From an uncultured Chthonomonadales bacterium (GTDB lineage Bacteria; Armatimonadota; Chthonomonadetes; Chthonomonadales; CAJBBX01), in the NCBI GenBank assembly GCA_938005745.1, contig CALLMM010000050.1, forward strand, positions 35,059 to 99,058: a stretch of DNA of 64,000 nucleotides, written 5' to 3'. Below, piece after piece: positions 42,415 through 50,028 of this stretch (the stretch's first letter is position 1; each line of letters begins with the position of its first letter). The position numbers were made by a program, and so were the translations under genes. A model generated the notes under the pieces. It was given only the letters and a program-made list of their open reading frames with translations, was not told the DNA's origin and made no database searches.

Positions 42415-43419
42415 ATGCCCGAGGCAAAGAGACTAGCGATCGGAATGATCGGCTGCGGCAATATGGCGATGGAGCTGGCGCGGCGATGCGCGAACCTCAA
42501 CGGGAGCATCGTTGCCGTCTACGACCCGAACCCGCAAGCCGCGCAGAGAGCCGCAGAGGAGTTCCGGGCTGAGGCTATGCCGAATGAGGAGACGCTCTAC
42601 GCGGACAGCAGGGTGGAGGCGGTGATGGTCGGGTCGCCTGGAGGGGCGCATCTGGCGAATGTGCTGACGGCGGCAAAGCATAAAAAACCGGTCTACTGTG
42701 AGAAGCCCCTGGGGGTGAGCGTGGCGCAGTGCGATCAGATGATCGCCGCCTGCCGGGAGGCGGGAGTGCCGCTCTTTGTCGGGCAGGTGCTGCGGCTCTT
42801 TCCGCTATTCTGGCAGTCCAAACAGTTGATCGAGGCGGGGAAGATCGGGGAGCCGCGCGCCGTCTCCATCACGCGCACGGGCTACTCGAATATGTTTGTG
42901 GGCGGTTGGAGGACCTCTTTTGCGATGACCGGCGGGCTTCTGATGGAGATCAACGCGCATGAGTTCGACTATATGCGCTATCTGCTAGGGGAGCCGGTGG
43001 AGGTTTTTGCGAAGATGGACAACCTCTATCGCATCATGGAGTACGACGATCAGGGGTATGTGCTGGTAACCTTCGCCTCCGGAGCGGTCGCCTGCCTGCA
43101 CACCTCCCTGAGTTCTCCCATCGGGGAGTACCGTGTCCATATTCAAGGTACAAAGGGAAATATGGTGCACGGCGGGTTCGGCGGGTCGCTGAAGTATCAG
43201 ACGCGGGACGGCTCCGGTGAGGAGTTCAAAACCGATCAGGTTGCGGTTCCGAACCCCTACGACCATGAGCTGTCCTCGTGGATCCGTTCTCTCACCGAAG
43301 GAACCGAGCCTCTCTTCCGCGGTGAGGACGGACGCGCCGCCGTCGCCATGGCGGAAGCCGCCTATCTCTCCGCCAGGGAGGGGAGAGTCGTCCGGCTGAA
43401 CGAGGTCGCCGCGGACTGA
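42415..43419 (+). CDS. Gfo/Idh/MocA family oxidoreductase
   Basis: The 334-residue cytosolic enzyme opens with AIGMIGCGNMAMELARR (Rossmann loop). The catalytic-lysine motif is CEKPLGVSVAQC, and LLMEINAHEFDYMRYLLG is the C-terminal-domain signature with the substrate His. It oxidises or reduces a sugar with NAD(P). CGGAGG lies nine bases before the ATG. It is third in a plus-strand operon with a DUF5060 glycosidase and phhB, which suggests that it processes sugars released by the glycosidase. It faces mgsA tail to tail with a five-base gap. Confidence 0.93.
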   Translation: MPEAKRLAIGMIGCGNMAMELARRCANLNGSIVAVYDPNPQAAQRAAEEFRAEAMPNEETLYADSRVEAVMVGSPGGAHLANVLTAAKHKKPVYCEKPLGVSVAQCDQMIAACREAGVPLFVGQVLRLFPLFWQSKQLIEAGKIGEPRAVSITRTGYSNMFVGGWRTSFAMTGGLLMEINAHEFDYMRYLLGEPVEVFAKMDNLYRIMEYDDQGYVLVTFASGAVACLHTSLSSPIGEYRVHIQGTKGNMVHGGFGGSLKYQTRDGSGEEFKTDQVAVPNPYDHELSSWIRSLTEGTEPLFRGEDGRAAVAMAEAAYLSAREGRVVRLNEVAAD

Positions 43420-43424
43420 GAGAG

Positions 43425-43799
43425 TCAGACGGTTCGGGAGAGATGTTCCAGAATGATCTCCGCCGTGGCGACGTTGGTGGCGAGCGGCACGTTGTGCGTG
43501 TCGCAGACCTTCATCAACGCCGTGATGTCCGGATCGTGCGGATGGGGCGAGAGCGAGTCGCGCAGGAAGATGACCGCGCCAATCTGCTCTGAAGCGACCA
43601 TCGCTCCGATCTGCAGGTCGCCGCCCAGCGGTCCAGAGAGCATCTTCGTAACACTCAGCCCGGTCTCCCGTTCGATGAGTGAGCCTGTGGTATTTGTGGC
43701 GACCAGACTCATCTGCCGGAGGGTCTCCTGCCAGCGGATGACAAACGCGATCATCTCGGCTTTTTTGTCGTCGTGAGCGATCAGAGCCACCGATTTCAT
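43425..43799 (-). CDS. mgsA: Methylglyoxal synthase
   Basis: MgsA converts dihydroxyacetone phosphate to methylglyoxal and phosphate, a bypass of lower glycolysis when sugar phosphates accumulate. SGPLGGDLQIGAM (residues 55-67, catalytic Asp61), the phosphate-binding ATNTTGS at 34-40 and HPHDPDITAL at 86-95 match the family. The length of 124 residues is normal for the short form. The ATG directly follows the TAG of the Tat-exported Gfo/Idh gene with no spacing, so the genes are coupled. This places a sugar-phosphate overflow valve within a sugar-catabolism cluster. Confidence 0.95.
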   Translation of the reverse strand: MKSVALIAHDDKKAEMIAFVIRWQETLRQMSLVATNTTGSLIERETGLSVTKMLSGPLGGDLQIGAMVASEQIGAVIFLRDSLSPHPHDPDITALMKVCDTHNVPLATNVATAEIILEHLSRTV

Positions 43800-45089
43800 C
43801 TACAGCTTCCATCCCTTTCGATACTTTTTATGCAGGAAGCCCTCTGCGCGGGAGGCGTTTTTCAGTTTGAAGCGGCTGCCATCCCAGTGGAGCTTTTCGC
43901 CGGATCGGTAGGCGACATTCCCCAATAGAACCGCCTCGGTGAGCGCGCCGGAGTAGTCGAAGTTGCAGGTTGTCGGGGAGCCGGTTTTGCACGCCTGTAT
44001 CCATTCCGCGTAGTGCCCGATGGAGTCCGGGATCGTCTTTGGCGGCGGCGTGAAGCCTTCAAACTGCTTCTGAGGCAGCAGAACATAGCGGTTGTAGTCT
44101 GCGAGCAGCATCCCCTTTGAACCTACGAAGAGCGTTCCGTTGCCCCACTCCGGCAGCAGCCCCTCGGCGAAGTGAGGCGGTCGCCGGTCACCGTTGTACC
44201 AGGTCAGCTTCACGGGCGGGAGTTTTTCGCGCGCCGGGAAGGTGTAGCGGACAATCAGCCAGACAGGACACGACTCAGGATGGACGGGCGGACCCTCCGC
44301 CTCCACCGTCTCCGGATAGCGCAGGTTGAGCGCCCAGAATGGCAGGTCCACATGGTGGCAGGCGAGGTCGCCTAGCGTGCCGTTGCCAAAGTCCCACCAT
44401 CCGCGCCAGCGGTGCGGAATGTACGCGGAGTGATAGGGGCGTTCAGGGGCGGGACCCAGCCAGAGATCCCAGTGAAGTGTGGAGGGAACCTCCTGCGTAT
44501 CGGCAGGTCGCTCCCCGCCGGAGTATCCCCCGGCGCACCAGACATGCACCTCTTCCACCGCGCCGATCGTCTGGCTCTGGATCACCTCTACCACGCGGCG
44601 ATAGTTGTCTCCGGCATGTATCTGCGTGCCCAGCTGCGTGGCGCGCTTCGTCTCCTTTGCCAGCTTCGTCAGTTGACGCGCTTCATAAACCGTATGGGTC
44701 AGGGGCTTTTCGCAGTAGACGTGCAGGCGGCTGCGCAGCGCCATTGCGGAGGCGGGGGCGTGGGTATGATCGGCGGTGCTGATCACCACTGCATCCAGCC
44801 CTCTGGCTTCGATCATCTTACGGAAGTCGGTGAAGACAGCGGCATCGGGATAGTTAGTCTTTGCACGCGCCAGGAAGGTTTCGTCTATATCACACAAAGC
44901 GACGATATTTTCACTGGAGACGCCCGCCAGGTTATCGCGCCCCCGGTTGGCTACTCCGATCACCCCGATGTTCAGCTTCTCATTCGCCTGATAGGTGCGC
45001 GCGAAGCCGGGCTTTGCGCCCAGCCAGATGCCCGCACCAAAGATGCCGGCTCTTTTTAAGAACTCCCGGCGGCTGCAGCCTGCGTCCAT
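43800..45089 (-). CDS. Tat-exported Gfo/Idh/MocA oxidoreductase
   Basis: The 429-residue protein starts with a twin-arginine signal (CSRREFLKRAGIFGAG), so it is exported folded, presumably with bound NAD(P). The Rossmann loop is IGVIGVANRGRDNLAG and the lysine motif is VYCEKPLTHTVYEA. WDFGNGTLGDLACHHVDLPFW is typical of the exported subfamily. Such enzymes in Armatimonadota, Planctomycetota and Bacteroidota oxidise sugars, giving 3-keto derivatives, or have glycosidase-like redox chemistry. It lies 16 bases after the DUF1080 gene and abuts mgsA. Confidence 0.94.
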   Translation of the reverse strand: MDAGCSRREFLKRAGIFGAGIWLGAKPGFARTYQANEKLNIGVIGVANRGRDNLAGVSSENIVALCDIDETFLARAKTNYPDAAVFTDFRKMIEARGLDAVVISTADHTHAPASAMALRSRLHVYCEKPLTHTVYEARQLTKLAKETKRATQLGTQIHAGDNYRRVVEVIQSQTIGAVEEVHVWCAGGYSGGERPADTQEVPSTLHWDLWLGPAPERPYHSAYIPHRWRGWWDFGNGTLGDLACHHVDLPFWALNLRYPETVEAEGPPVHPESCPVWLIVRYTFPAREKLPPVKLTWYNGDRRPPHFAEGLLPEWGNGTLFVGSKGMLLADYNRYVLLPQKQFEGFTPPPKTIPDSIGHYAEWIQACKTGSPTTCNFDYSGALTEAVLLGNVAYRSGEKLHWDGSRFKLKNASRAEGFLHKKYRKGWKL

Positions 45090-45105
45090 ACGTCTCTACT
45101 CCTGT

Positions 45106-46380
45106 TTACGGGATCTCGCGAATATAGATATTTTTGAACTCCAGCCGATTGCCGTGATGTTGAAGCTCGATCTGCCCCGTAGGATAGATCGGCTTATCGC
45201 GCTCCCAGTAGTTCTCCATAACCACGTTGTGAACCACCAGCTCTTCGTTCAGAAAGACCGTAACGCGATCGTCTATCATCACAATGCGGAAGCGGTTCCA
45301 CTGTCCCGGCGGACGATCGGCTTTTTTGAGAGGATTTCGCGGGTTCTTCTCATTATTAAAAAGACCGCCGCTTCCTTCGGGACGATCCCAGATTTGAACC
45401 TGCGGGCTTCCGCGCAGATAGATTCCGCTGTCGCCCCCCGGCTCGATCTTCCAGTCCACGAGAAGCTCGAAATTGCGATAGTCCTTCACGGTGCAGAGGC
45501 TGTTATTCTTGCCGTCATAGATGATGACGCCGTTCTCCACCTTCCAGTGCTGACGCATCGCCTCGTCCGCCCGCTTCTGGGCTTCCGCAAGCTGTTCAGG
45601 GGTCATCTTCGCGCGCGAGGGCGGGTCTCCCACCAGCGCCTTCCAGCCGGTAAGGTCCTTTCCGTTGAAGAGAGCCGTGAAACCTGGCGGAGGCGTATTG
45701 TCCTTTTCCGGCTTCGCCATGTCGCGAATGAAGATATTCCGAAACTCCACCTGACTGGGACCGTGCCCCATGAAGCCGATCCTGCCGCTGCTGCGAAAGA
45801 TGCCGGGGTGCTCTGCAATCGTTTTCGGATCTGTCACTCTGTTCAGATCGGCGTCCAGGATCATCTTTCCGTTCAGCTTCACCTGAATACGTCTCCCGAT
45901 GGCGGTCACCTCCTGCCGGTTCCACTCTCCGGGCTTCTTCAACGCGCCGCGTTCTGCTGCCTGCACCATATAGATTGAGCCGTGAAACTGTTCCGGCTGA
46001 AGATAGGAGTACATCGGGTCTTCATTGTCAAGAATCTGCAGCTCCATGCCCATGTAGGCGGGGTTTCCCTCCAGGGGTGCCCGTATCGCCAAGCCGTTGT
46101 TTCCCGCCTTCTCAAGCCGGAACTCGAAGCGGAGGATGAAGTCGCTGTAGTCGCGGTTCGTCATCAGGGTTCCGCCGCCGTCAGACGGGCAGATCAGTAT
46201 GCCGTCGCGGACAATGTAGCCCTGTCCCTTCTTTCCTACCAGTGTCCATCCGTCCAGAGATTTTCCGTCAAACAGGCGCGTAAAGCCGCGCTGGCTGCTA
46301 GCAGGCACCGACAGGATGAAAGCGAGCATCGCGACAGCAAGTGAGAGATGGAGCGTGCGGAGAGTGGTTCCTGGTCGCAT
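45106..46380 (-). CDS. Secreted protein with two DUF1080 (3-keto-disaccharide hydrolase-like) domains
   Basis: The 424-residue protein has a signal peptide (1-28) and two homologous DUF1080 concanavalin-like domains, about 33-215 and 225-423. Parallel motifs are FTRLFDGKSLDGWTLV and FTALFNGKDLTGWKAL, NGLAIRAP and SGIYLRGS, and VEFRNIFIRD and LEFKNIYIRE near the ends. DUF1080 proteins have been linked to cleavage of 3-keto-glycosides. Tandem copies suggest internal duplication, perhaps with different ligands. It is the first gene before the Tat-exported Gfo/Idh and mgsA. Confidence 0.92.
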   Translation of the reverse strand: MRPGTTLRTLHLSLAVAMLAFILSVPASSQRGFTRLFDGKSLDGWTLVGKKGQGYIVRDGILICPSDGGGTLMTNRDYSDFILRFEFRLEKAGNNGLAIRAPLEGNPAYMGMELQILDNEDPMYSYLQPEQFHGSIYMVQAAERGALKKPGEWNRQEVTAIGRRIQVKLNGKMILDADLNRVTDPKTIAEHPGIFRSSGRIGFMGHGPSQVEFRNIFIRDMAKPEKDNTPPPGFTALFNGKDLTGWKALVGDPPSRAKMTPEQLAEAQKRADEAMRQHWKVENGVIIYDGKNNSLCTVKDYRNFELLVDWKIEPGGDSGIYLRGSPQVQIWDRPEGSGGLFNNEKNPRNPLKKADRPPGQWNRFRIVMIDDRVTVFLNEELVVHNVVMENYWERDKPIYPTGQIELQHHGNRLEFKNIYIREIP

Positions 46381-46423
46381 ATGAGAGTCTCCGATAGAGG
46401 GTTTGTTATGGATAGGAGGCGGA

Positions 46424-46459
46424 TCTTCGGCGTCTAATGCCGCCAGATAACGCCGAAGA
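46424..46459 (-). terminator. Hairpin downstream of the TIM-barrel isomerase gene
   Basis: A ten-base-pair stem (46424-46433 with 46450-46459) follows the isomerase stop by 15 bases on the minus strand. There is no T-run, so it may be a factor-dependent terminator or a 3'-end protector. Confidence 0.4.
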
Positions 46460-46474
46460 CCGCGTGATCAGGCT

Positions 46475-47254
46475 CTACAGTTTTCCCATGCGGTGCAGGG
46501 CATCCAGGCAGAGTTCGATGGACTTGAGCGGAGGATGCGCGTCGCTCTCATACTCCACGATGTACCACTCCGTTTTGCCCGTCGTCTCGCAGAGGCGGAA
46601 GATCTCGCTCCACGGGATCTCGTCCTCGCCTATCAGCGGCTTGAAGCCGTCTTCGGGGTTGTCTTTCGCCGCCGATCGTGAGAAGGGCTTGAGGTGAACG
46701 GTGAGCGCGCGACCGGGATACCTCTCCAGGAAGGGGATAGCGTCTCCGCCGCCAAACAGCGCGTTTCCGGTGTCGAACTGCATGACGACCTCCGGGCGGG
46801 TGTTGCTGAAGAAGGTGTCCCAGGGCAGTTCGCCCTCCAGCGGAGTGAACTCGGTGTGATGATTATGGTATCCCGTCACCATACCGTGCGGCAGGAGCTT
46901 TTCGGCGATCTCATTGAAGATGCTTCCCGTCTCCAGCCAGGCGGCGCGGGAGCTGGTGCGGTTGTGCGCCAGTCCCGGAACGATCAGGTATCTGTTTCCC
47001 AGAATTTTGTTGAACTCTACAGTCTGCTCCAGAGCGTCTCCCAGCAGCGAATCCAGCCCGATATGCGTGCCGCAGCACTTCAAGCCGTTATCGTCGAGCA
47101 TCTTCCGAAGCTCCTGCGCCGAATAGCCGTGATAGCCGGCAAACTCGACGCCGGCATATCCCATTTTCGCCACCGCCGCCAGGCTGCCGGGCAGGTCCCG
47201 TGCGCAGTCTTCCCGGATGGAGTAGAGCTGCACGCCGACCGGTATCTTGGACAT
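46475..47254 (-). CDS. Sugar phosphate isomerase/epimerase family TIM-barrel protein
   Basis: The start is ATG 47254, preceded by GAGGAGGAGACG; the open frame is longer but the upstream part has no similarity. The 259-residue protein belongs to the xylose-isomerase-like TIM barrels (AP_endonuc_2). PVGVQLYSIRED opens the barrel, GYHNHHTEFTPLEG holds metal-binding His and Glu residues, and VVMQFDTGNALFGGGD and WYIVEYESD supply further metal ligands. Relatives isomerise sugars or act on 3-keto-sugars. It precedes the DUF1080/Gfo/Idh genes on the same strand. No export signal is visible. Confidence 0.92.
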   Translation of the reverse strand: MSKIPVGVQLYSIREDCARDLPGSLAAVAKMGYAGVEFAGYHGYSAQELRKMLDDNGLKCCGTHIGLDSLLGDALEQTVEFNKILGNRYLIVPGLAHNRTSSRAAWLETGSIFNEIAEKLLPHGMVTGYHNHHTEFTPLEGELPWDTFFSNTRPEVVMQFDTGNALFGGGDAIPFLERYPGRALTVHLKPFSRSAAKDNPEDGFKPLIGEDEIPWSEIFRLCETTGKTEWYIVEYESDAHPPLKSIELCLDALHRMGKL

Positions 47255-47419
47255 CGTCTCCTCCTCGCTGAGTTTCATGTGAATGGGTTGCATTTGTTTG
47301 GGGGATGTGTCTGCTATCCCTGTATAGAAATTGGTGATGCAGGGGCGTTTTTCCTGTGAGGAGAAAAAGAAACCCCTGTCTGGAATTCTCATTCCCTGCG
47401 AAACAGGATTCGATCAATC

Positions 47420-47448
47420 TTGACACAGAGCGAGGCATGAGATATAAT
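47420..47448 (+). promoter_or_regulatory. Consensus promoter of the tRNA cluster
   Basis: A perfect TTGACA (47420-47425) and a perfect TATAAT (47443-47448) are 17 bases apart, 13 bases before the first tRNA gene. Confidence 0.85.
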
Positions 47449-47461
47449 AACCATCGCATAA

Positions 47462-47533
47462 GCGGGAATAGCTCAGTGGTAGAGCGCCTGCCTTCCAAGC
47501 AGGATGTCGCGAGTTCGAATCTCGTTTCCCGCT
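47462..47533 (+). tRNA. tRNA-Gly (anticodon TCC)
   Basis: The acceptor GCGGGAA pairs with TTCCCGC (47526-47532). The anticodon stem CCTGC/GCAGG holds TCC, and the T-arm loop is TTCGAAT. The 3' CCA is not encoded. Confidence 0.97.
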
Positions 47534-47542
47534 TTTTATACT

Positions 47543-47615
47543 GCCTCCGTAGCTCAGCGGATAGAGCAACCGCCTTCTAAGTGGTAGGTCGCAGGTTCGA
47601 TCCCTGCCGGGGGCG
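47543..47615 (+). tRNA. tRNA-Arg (anticodon TCT)
   Basis: The acceptor GCCTCCG pairs with CGGGGGC (one T-G pair). The anticodon loop is CTTCTAA, giving TCT. The T-stem is GCAGG/CCTGC. CCA is not encoded. Confidence 0.97.
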
Positions 47616-47627
47616 CGGCAAAGATGT

Positions 47628-47701
47628 GGCGGCTGTAGCTCAGGGGTTAGAGCGCCAGGTTGTGGCCCTGGAGGCCGTGGGTTCGAGACCCTCCAGCCGC
47701 C
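47628..47701 (+). tRNA. tRNA-His (anticodon GTG)
   Basis: The acceptor GCGGCTG pairs perfectly with CAGCCGC, and an extra 5' G (47628) faces C73, as required for histidyl identity. The anticodon loop is TTGTGGC. The T-stem has one T-T mismatch (47678 with 47692). CCA is not encoded. Confidence 0.96.
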
Positions 47702-47709
47702 CTGATCAG

Positions 47710-47740
47710 GACCCGTTTCGATCTTCGAGACGGGTCTTTT
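47710..47740 (+). terminator. Intrinsic terminator of the tRNA cluster
   Basis: GACCCGTTTCG (47710-47720) pairs with CGAGACGGGTC (47726-47736) around ATCTT, with one T-G pair, followed by TTTT. Confidence 0.85.
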
Positions 47741-47834
47741 GTATTGCGCCCTTCGTCCCCGTAAGGACGCCAGTTTTCGCCTCGAATAGACCGATAATGG
47801 AGGGCAGTACTGTCTGGCAAGGAGACAACTGCCG

Positions 47835-48242
47835 ATGTATTGCCCGAACCTGTCCGCAAACCGCAGAAGCGGCTCCGTTCCGGTGGAACTGATCATCGCC
47901 GCGCTGGTACTTCTGGTGATCTTTGTCCTGATGACGCCCGTGCAGCGAGCCATGCGGGAGGAGAGCGAGGAGAATCGCTGCCTCCGGGCGCGCAGAGAGA
48001 TTGCCGCAGCGATCAAGAAGTATCGCGCGCAGTCTCCAACGTATAGTTATCCGAAAGACCTGCACGCGCTGAGCGTCTATCTTCCGAAGATGCCGGAGTG
48101 TCCCCGGCAGGGAAGTTTTCGGTGGAGGCTTTCGCACTATTCGGATCGAACGCAGGAGGGGCGCGCCGTGCCGACGGGTCGGCTGACGGTGCTGTGCAGC
48201 GAAGAGCGTCATCGTCCCTTCTTTGCGCCATCCGATGAGTAG
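47835..48242 (+). CDS. Type IV pilin/pseudopilin-like protein
   Basis: I read this 135-residue protein as a pseudopilin. A basic leader (NRRSG) is followed by SVPVELIIAALVLLVIF: cleavage after Gly13 would put Glu at mature position 5, as in type IV prepilins, and start a long hydrophobic helix. The rest is an amphipathic helix (REIAAAIKKYRAQ), then YPKDLHALSVYLPKMPECP, which is the loop pattern of GspG-type pseudopilins. It differs from classical GFTLIELL in having Ser-Val-Pro in place of Phe-Thr-Leu. AAGGAGA stands upstream. No other pilus or secretion gene is nearby. It is followed by a permease gene after 33 bases. Confidence 0.72.
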   Translation: MYCPNLSANRRSGSVPVELIIAALVLLVIFVLMTPVQRAMREESEENRCLRARREIAAAIKKYRAQSPTYSYPKDLHALSVYLPKMPECPRQGSFRWRLSHYSDRTQEGRAVPTGRLTVLCSEERHRPFFAPSDE

Positions 48243-48275
48243 ACCTGAACATTTCCGGAACGAGTTTGAATCTCT

Positions 48276-49481
48276 ATGAACAACCTTCAGGAGAACCTGT
48301 CGAGTGCGATGCGTTCTCTGCGTGAAAGCTGGCTTCGCTCCCTGCTCTCGATACTGGGCATCACCATCGGCGTAGGGTCGGTGGTTCTTCTCATTGCCAT
48401 CGGGCAGGGAGTGAAGCGCGATGTAACGGAGCAGATTGACAGCCTCGGCACCAACGTCGTGATCATTCTGCCCGGAAAGTTCGACCGTCAGGGCAACCCC
48501 AACATGATGGCGACGCTGGGGATCTCCACGCTGACCGAGAAGGATGTCTCCGACCTCCGGCAGATCCCCGGAATTGCGCTTACCGTCCCTCTGATGTTCA
48601 TCAGCGGCAGTCTCGAACTGGGGAATAAGTCCGCCTCCGGGTTCGTCATCGCGGCGACATCGGAGATGGAGCATGTGCGTCCCACGCCGATGGAGGAGGG
48701 GCGCTTCTTCCAGAAGGAGGATGAGGATCGGCGGGTGGCGGTGCTAGCGATGGATCCCAAGAAGGAGATGTTCGGGGACGCTCCTGCGCTTGGTCGCAAG
48801 ATCATGATTCGCGGGGTAGAGTTCGAGGTTATCGGGGTTCAGAAGAAGGAGGAGGACTCTCTCTTCGGCTTCGGCAGCTTCGCCAGTTTTGTCTACATAC
48901 CCTATAAGGCGGCGCAGACGGCATTCAAGGGCGGTCAGATTAACCGGATCGTGTTGAAGACCGACTACCGCATTCCTCCCAAACAGCTTCTGGATCAGAT
49001 CACCGCTACCATCCGGGACAATCACAACGGGCGCGAGGACTTCGGGCTGTTTACCTCCGAGAAGATGCTGCAGTCCATCTTCCGTGTCTTCAATCTGCTG
49101 ACGGTGCTGCTGAGCAGCATCGCAGCGATTTCGCTGGTGGTGGCGGGCATCGGGGTGATGAACATCATGCTGGTAACCGTGACCGAACGCACGCGCGAGA
49201 TCGGCATCCGCAAGACGGTGGGGGCGCGCCAGAAAGATATCTTCACGCAGTTCATCACGGAGGCGGTTACTCTCAGCGTGGTCGGGGGAGTTATCGGCAC
49301 GCTGCTGGCGTATATCATCTGTCTGATCGTCGGACTGTTCACGCCCCTGCAGCCGATCATTCCGTTCTGGGCGATCGGTCTGGCGTTCGGGGTCTGCTTT
49401 ATGGTGGGCGTGCTGTTCGGGGTGGCGCCGGCAATGCGCGCCGCCAGGCAGGATCCGATACAGGCGCTTCGCTGGGAGTAG
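48276..49481 (+). CDS. MacB-type ABC transporter permease
   Basis: The 401-residue protein has an N-terminal membrane segment (about 20-42), a large periplasmic MacB_PCD domain (about 45-235), and three C-terminal membrane helices in an FtsX domain (about 270-390). AISLVVAGIGVMNIMLVTV, the coupling segment RTREIGIRKTVGARQKDI and the final PIQALRWE are the hallmarks of this family. Such permeases form mechanotransmission ABC systems for toxin, peptide or lipoprotein transport. No ATPase or MFP adaptor gene is adjacent in the window, so the partner lies elsewhere or upstream genes are unlinked. The neighbouring pseudopilin and TM-anchored protein share its strand and may share its operon. Confidence 0.92.
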   Translation: MNNLQENLSSAMRSLRESWLRSLLSILGITIGVGSVVLLIAIGQGVKRDVTEQIDSLGTNVVIILPGKFDRQGNPNMMATLGISTLTEKDVSDLRQIPGIALTVPLMFISGSLELGNKSASGFVIAATSEMEHVRPTPMEEGRFFQKEDEDRRVAVLAMDPKKEMFGDAPALGRKIMIRGVEFEVIGVQKKEEDSLFGFGSFASFVYIPYKAAQTAFKGGQINRIVLKTDYRIPPKQLLDQITATIRDNHNGREDFGLFTSEKMLQSIFRVFNLLTVLLSSIAAISLVVAGIGVMNIMLVTVTERTREIGIRKTVGARQKDIFTQFITEAVTLSVVGGVIGTLLAYIICLIVGLFTPLQPIIPFWAIGLAFGVCFMVGVLFGVAPAMRAARQDPIQALRWE

Positions 49482-49505
49482 GGACTGTCGCCGGGAGGTG
49501 AAGCG

Positions 49506-50018
49506 ATGCAACGCTCCTCGAAGATCGCTCTGGGAGTCTGTTTTGTCCTGCTGGTGGTACTGGTGACCCTGTTTGTGCAGTATCGCATGGAGTCGCAGCC
49601 GGACCTGTCGGAGCAGGATGCCCGCCTGATGCTGGATCGCCTTGCCGAGGCGTTTGCACGGGGCAGCACCGAGCGCGTTCTCTCTTTTGCCGCGCCGGAT
49701 GCAAAGGTGGCGGGAAGAGACCTGGAGGAGATCCGTTCGCTGCTGCAGCGCGGCTTTCGCTACATGAAGAACCCGGAACTCACCTATAAGAACTTCCAGT
49801 ATGTGCGGCGGGGCGAGACGGTCCATCTACGGTTCGATGTGCATGTGAAGCAGTCGCCGGACGGGCAGGCTATCAATGCGGAAACGATCTATCTGGCGCG
49901 GATCGGGTTTACCGTTCGGCGCATTGAGATCCCGCGCATGCTCGGTCTGATGCGAACCTACGAGTGGAAAATCTCCGATGTGGACGCGCCCAACATGCCG
50001 GCGTCCTGGTTTCAGTAA
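49506..50018 (+). CDS. Membrane-anchored protein of unknown function
   Basis: The 170-residue protein has an N-terminal membrane helix (residues 7-26, ALGVCFVLLVVLVTLFVQ) and an extracytoplasmic region that resembles NTF2/SnoaL-type folds: two helices (ARLMLDRLAEAFARGSTERVL), then alternating strands (TYKNFQYVRRGETVHLRFDV). I do not recognise a named family. GGGAGG lies six bases before the ATG. It follows the MacB-type permease by 24 bases, so it could be an accessory subunit. It is convergent with the large SEDS-PBP gene. Confidence 0.8.
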   Translation: MQRSSKIALGVCFVLLVVLVTLFVQYRMESQPDLSEQDARLMLDRLAEAFARGSTERVLSFAAPDAKVAGRDLEEIRSLLQRGFRYMKNPELTYKNFQYVRRGETVHLRFDVHVKQSPDGQAINAETIYLARIGFTVRRIEIPRMLGLMRTYEWKISDVDAPNMPASWFQ

Positions 50019-50028
50019 CGCAGCCCCT

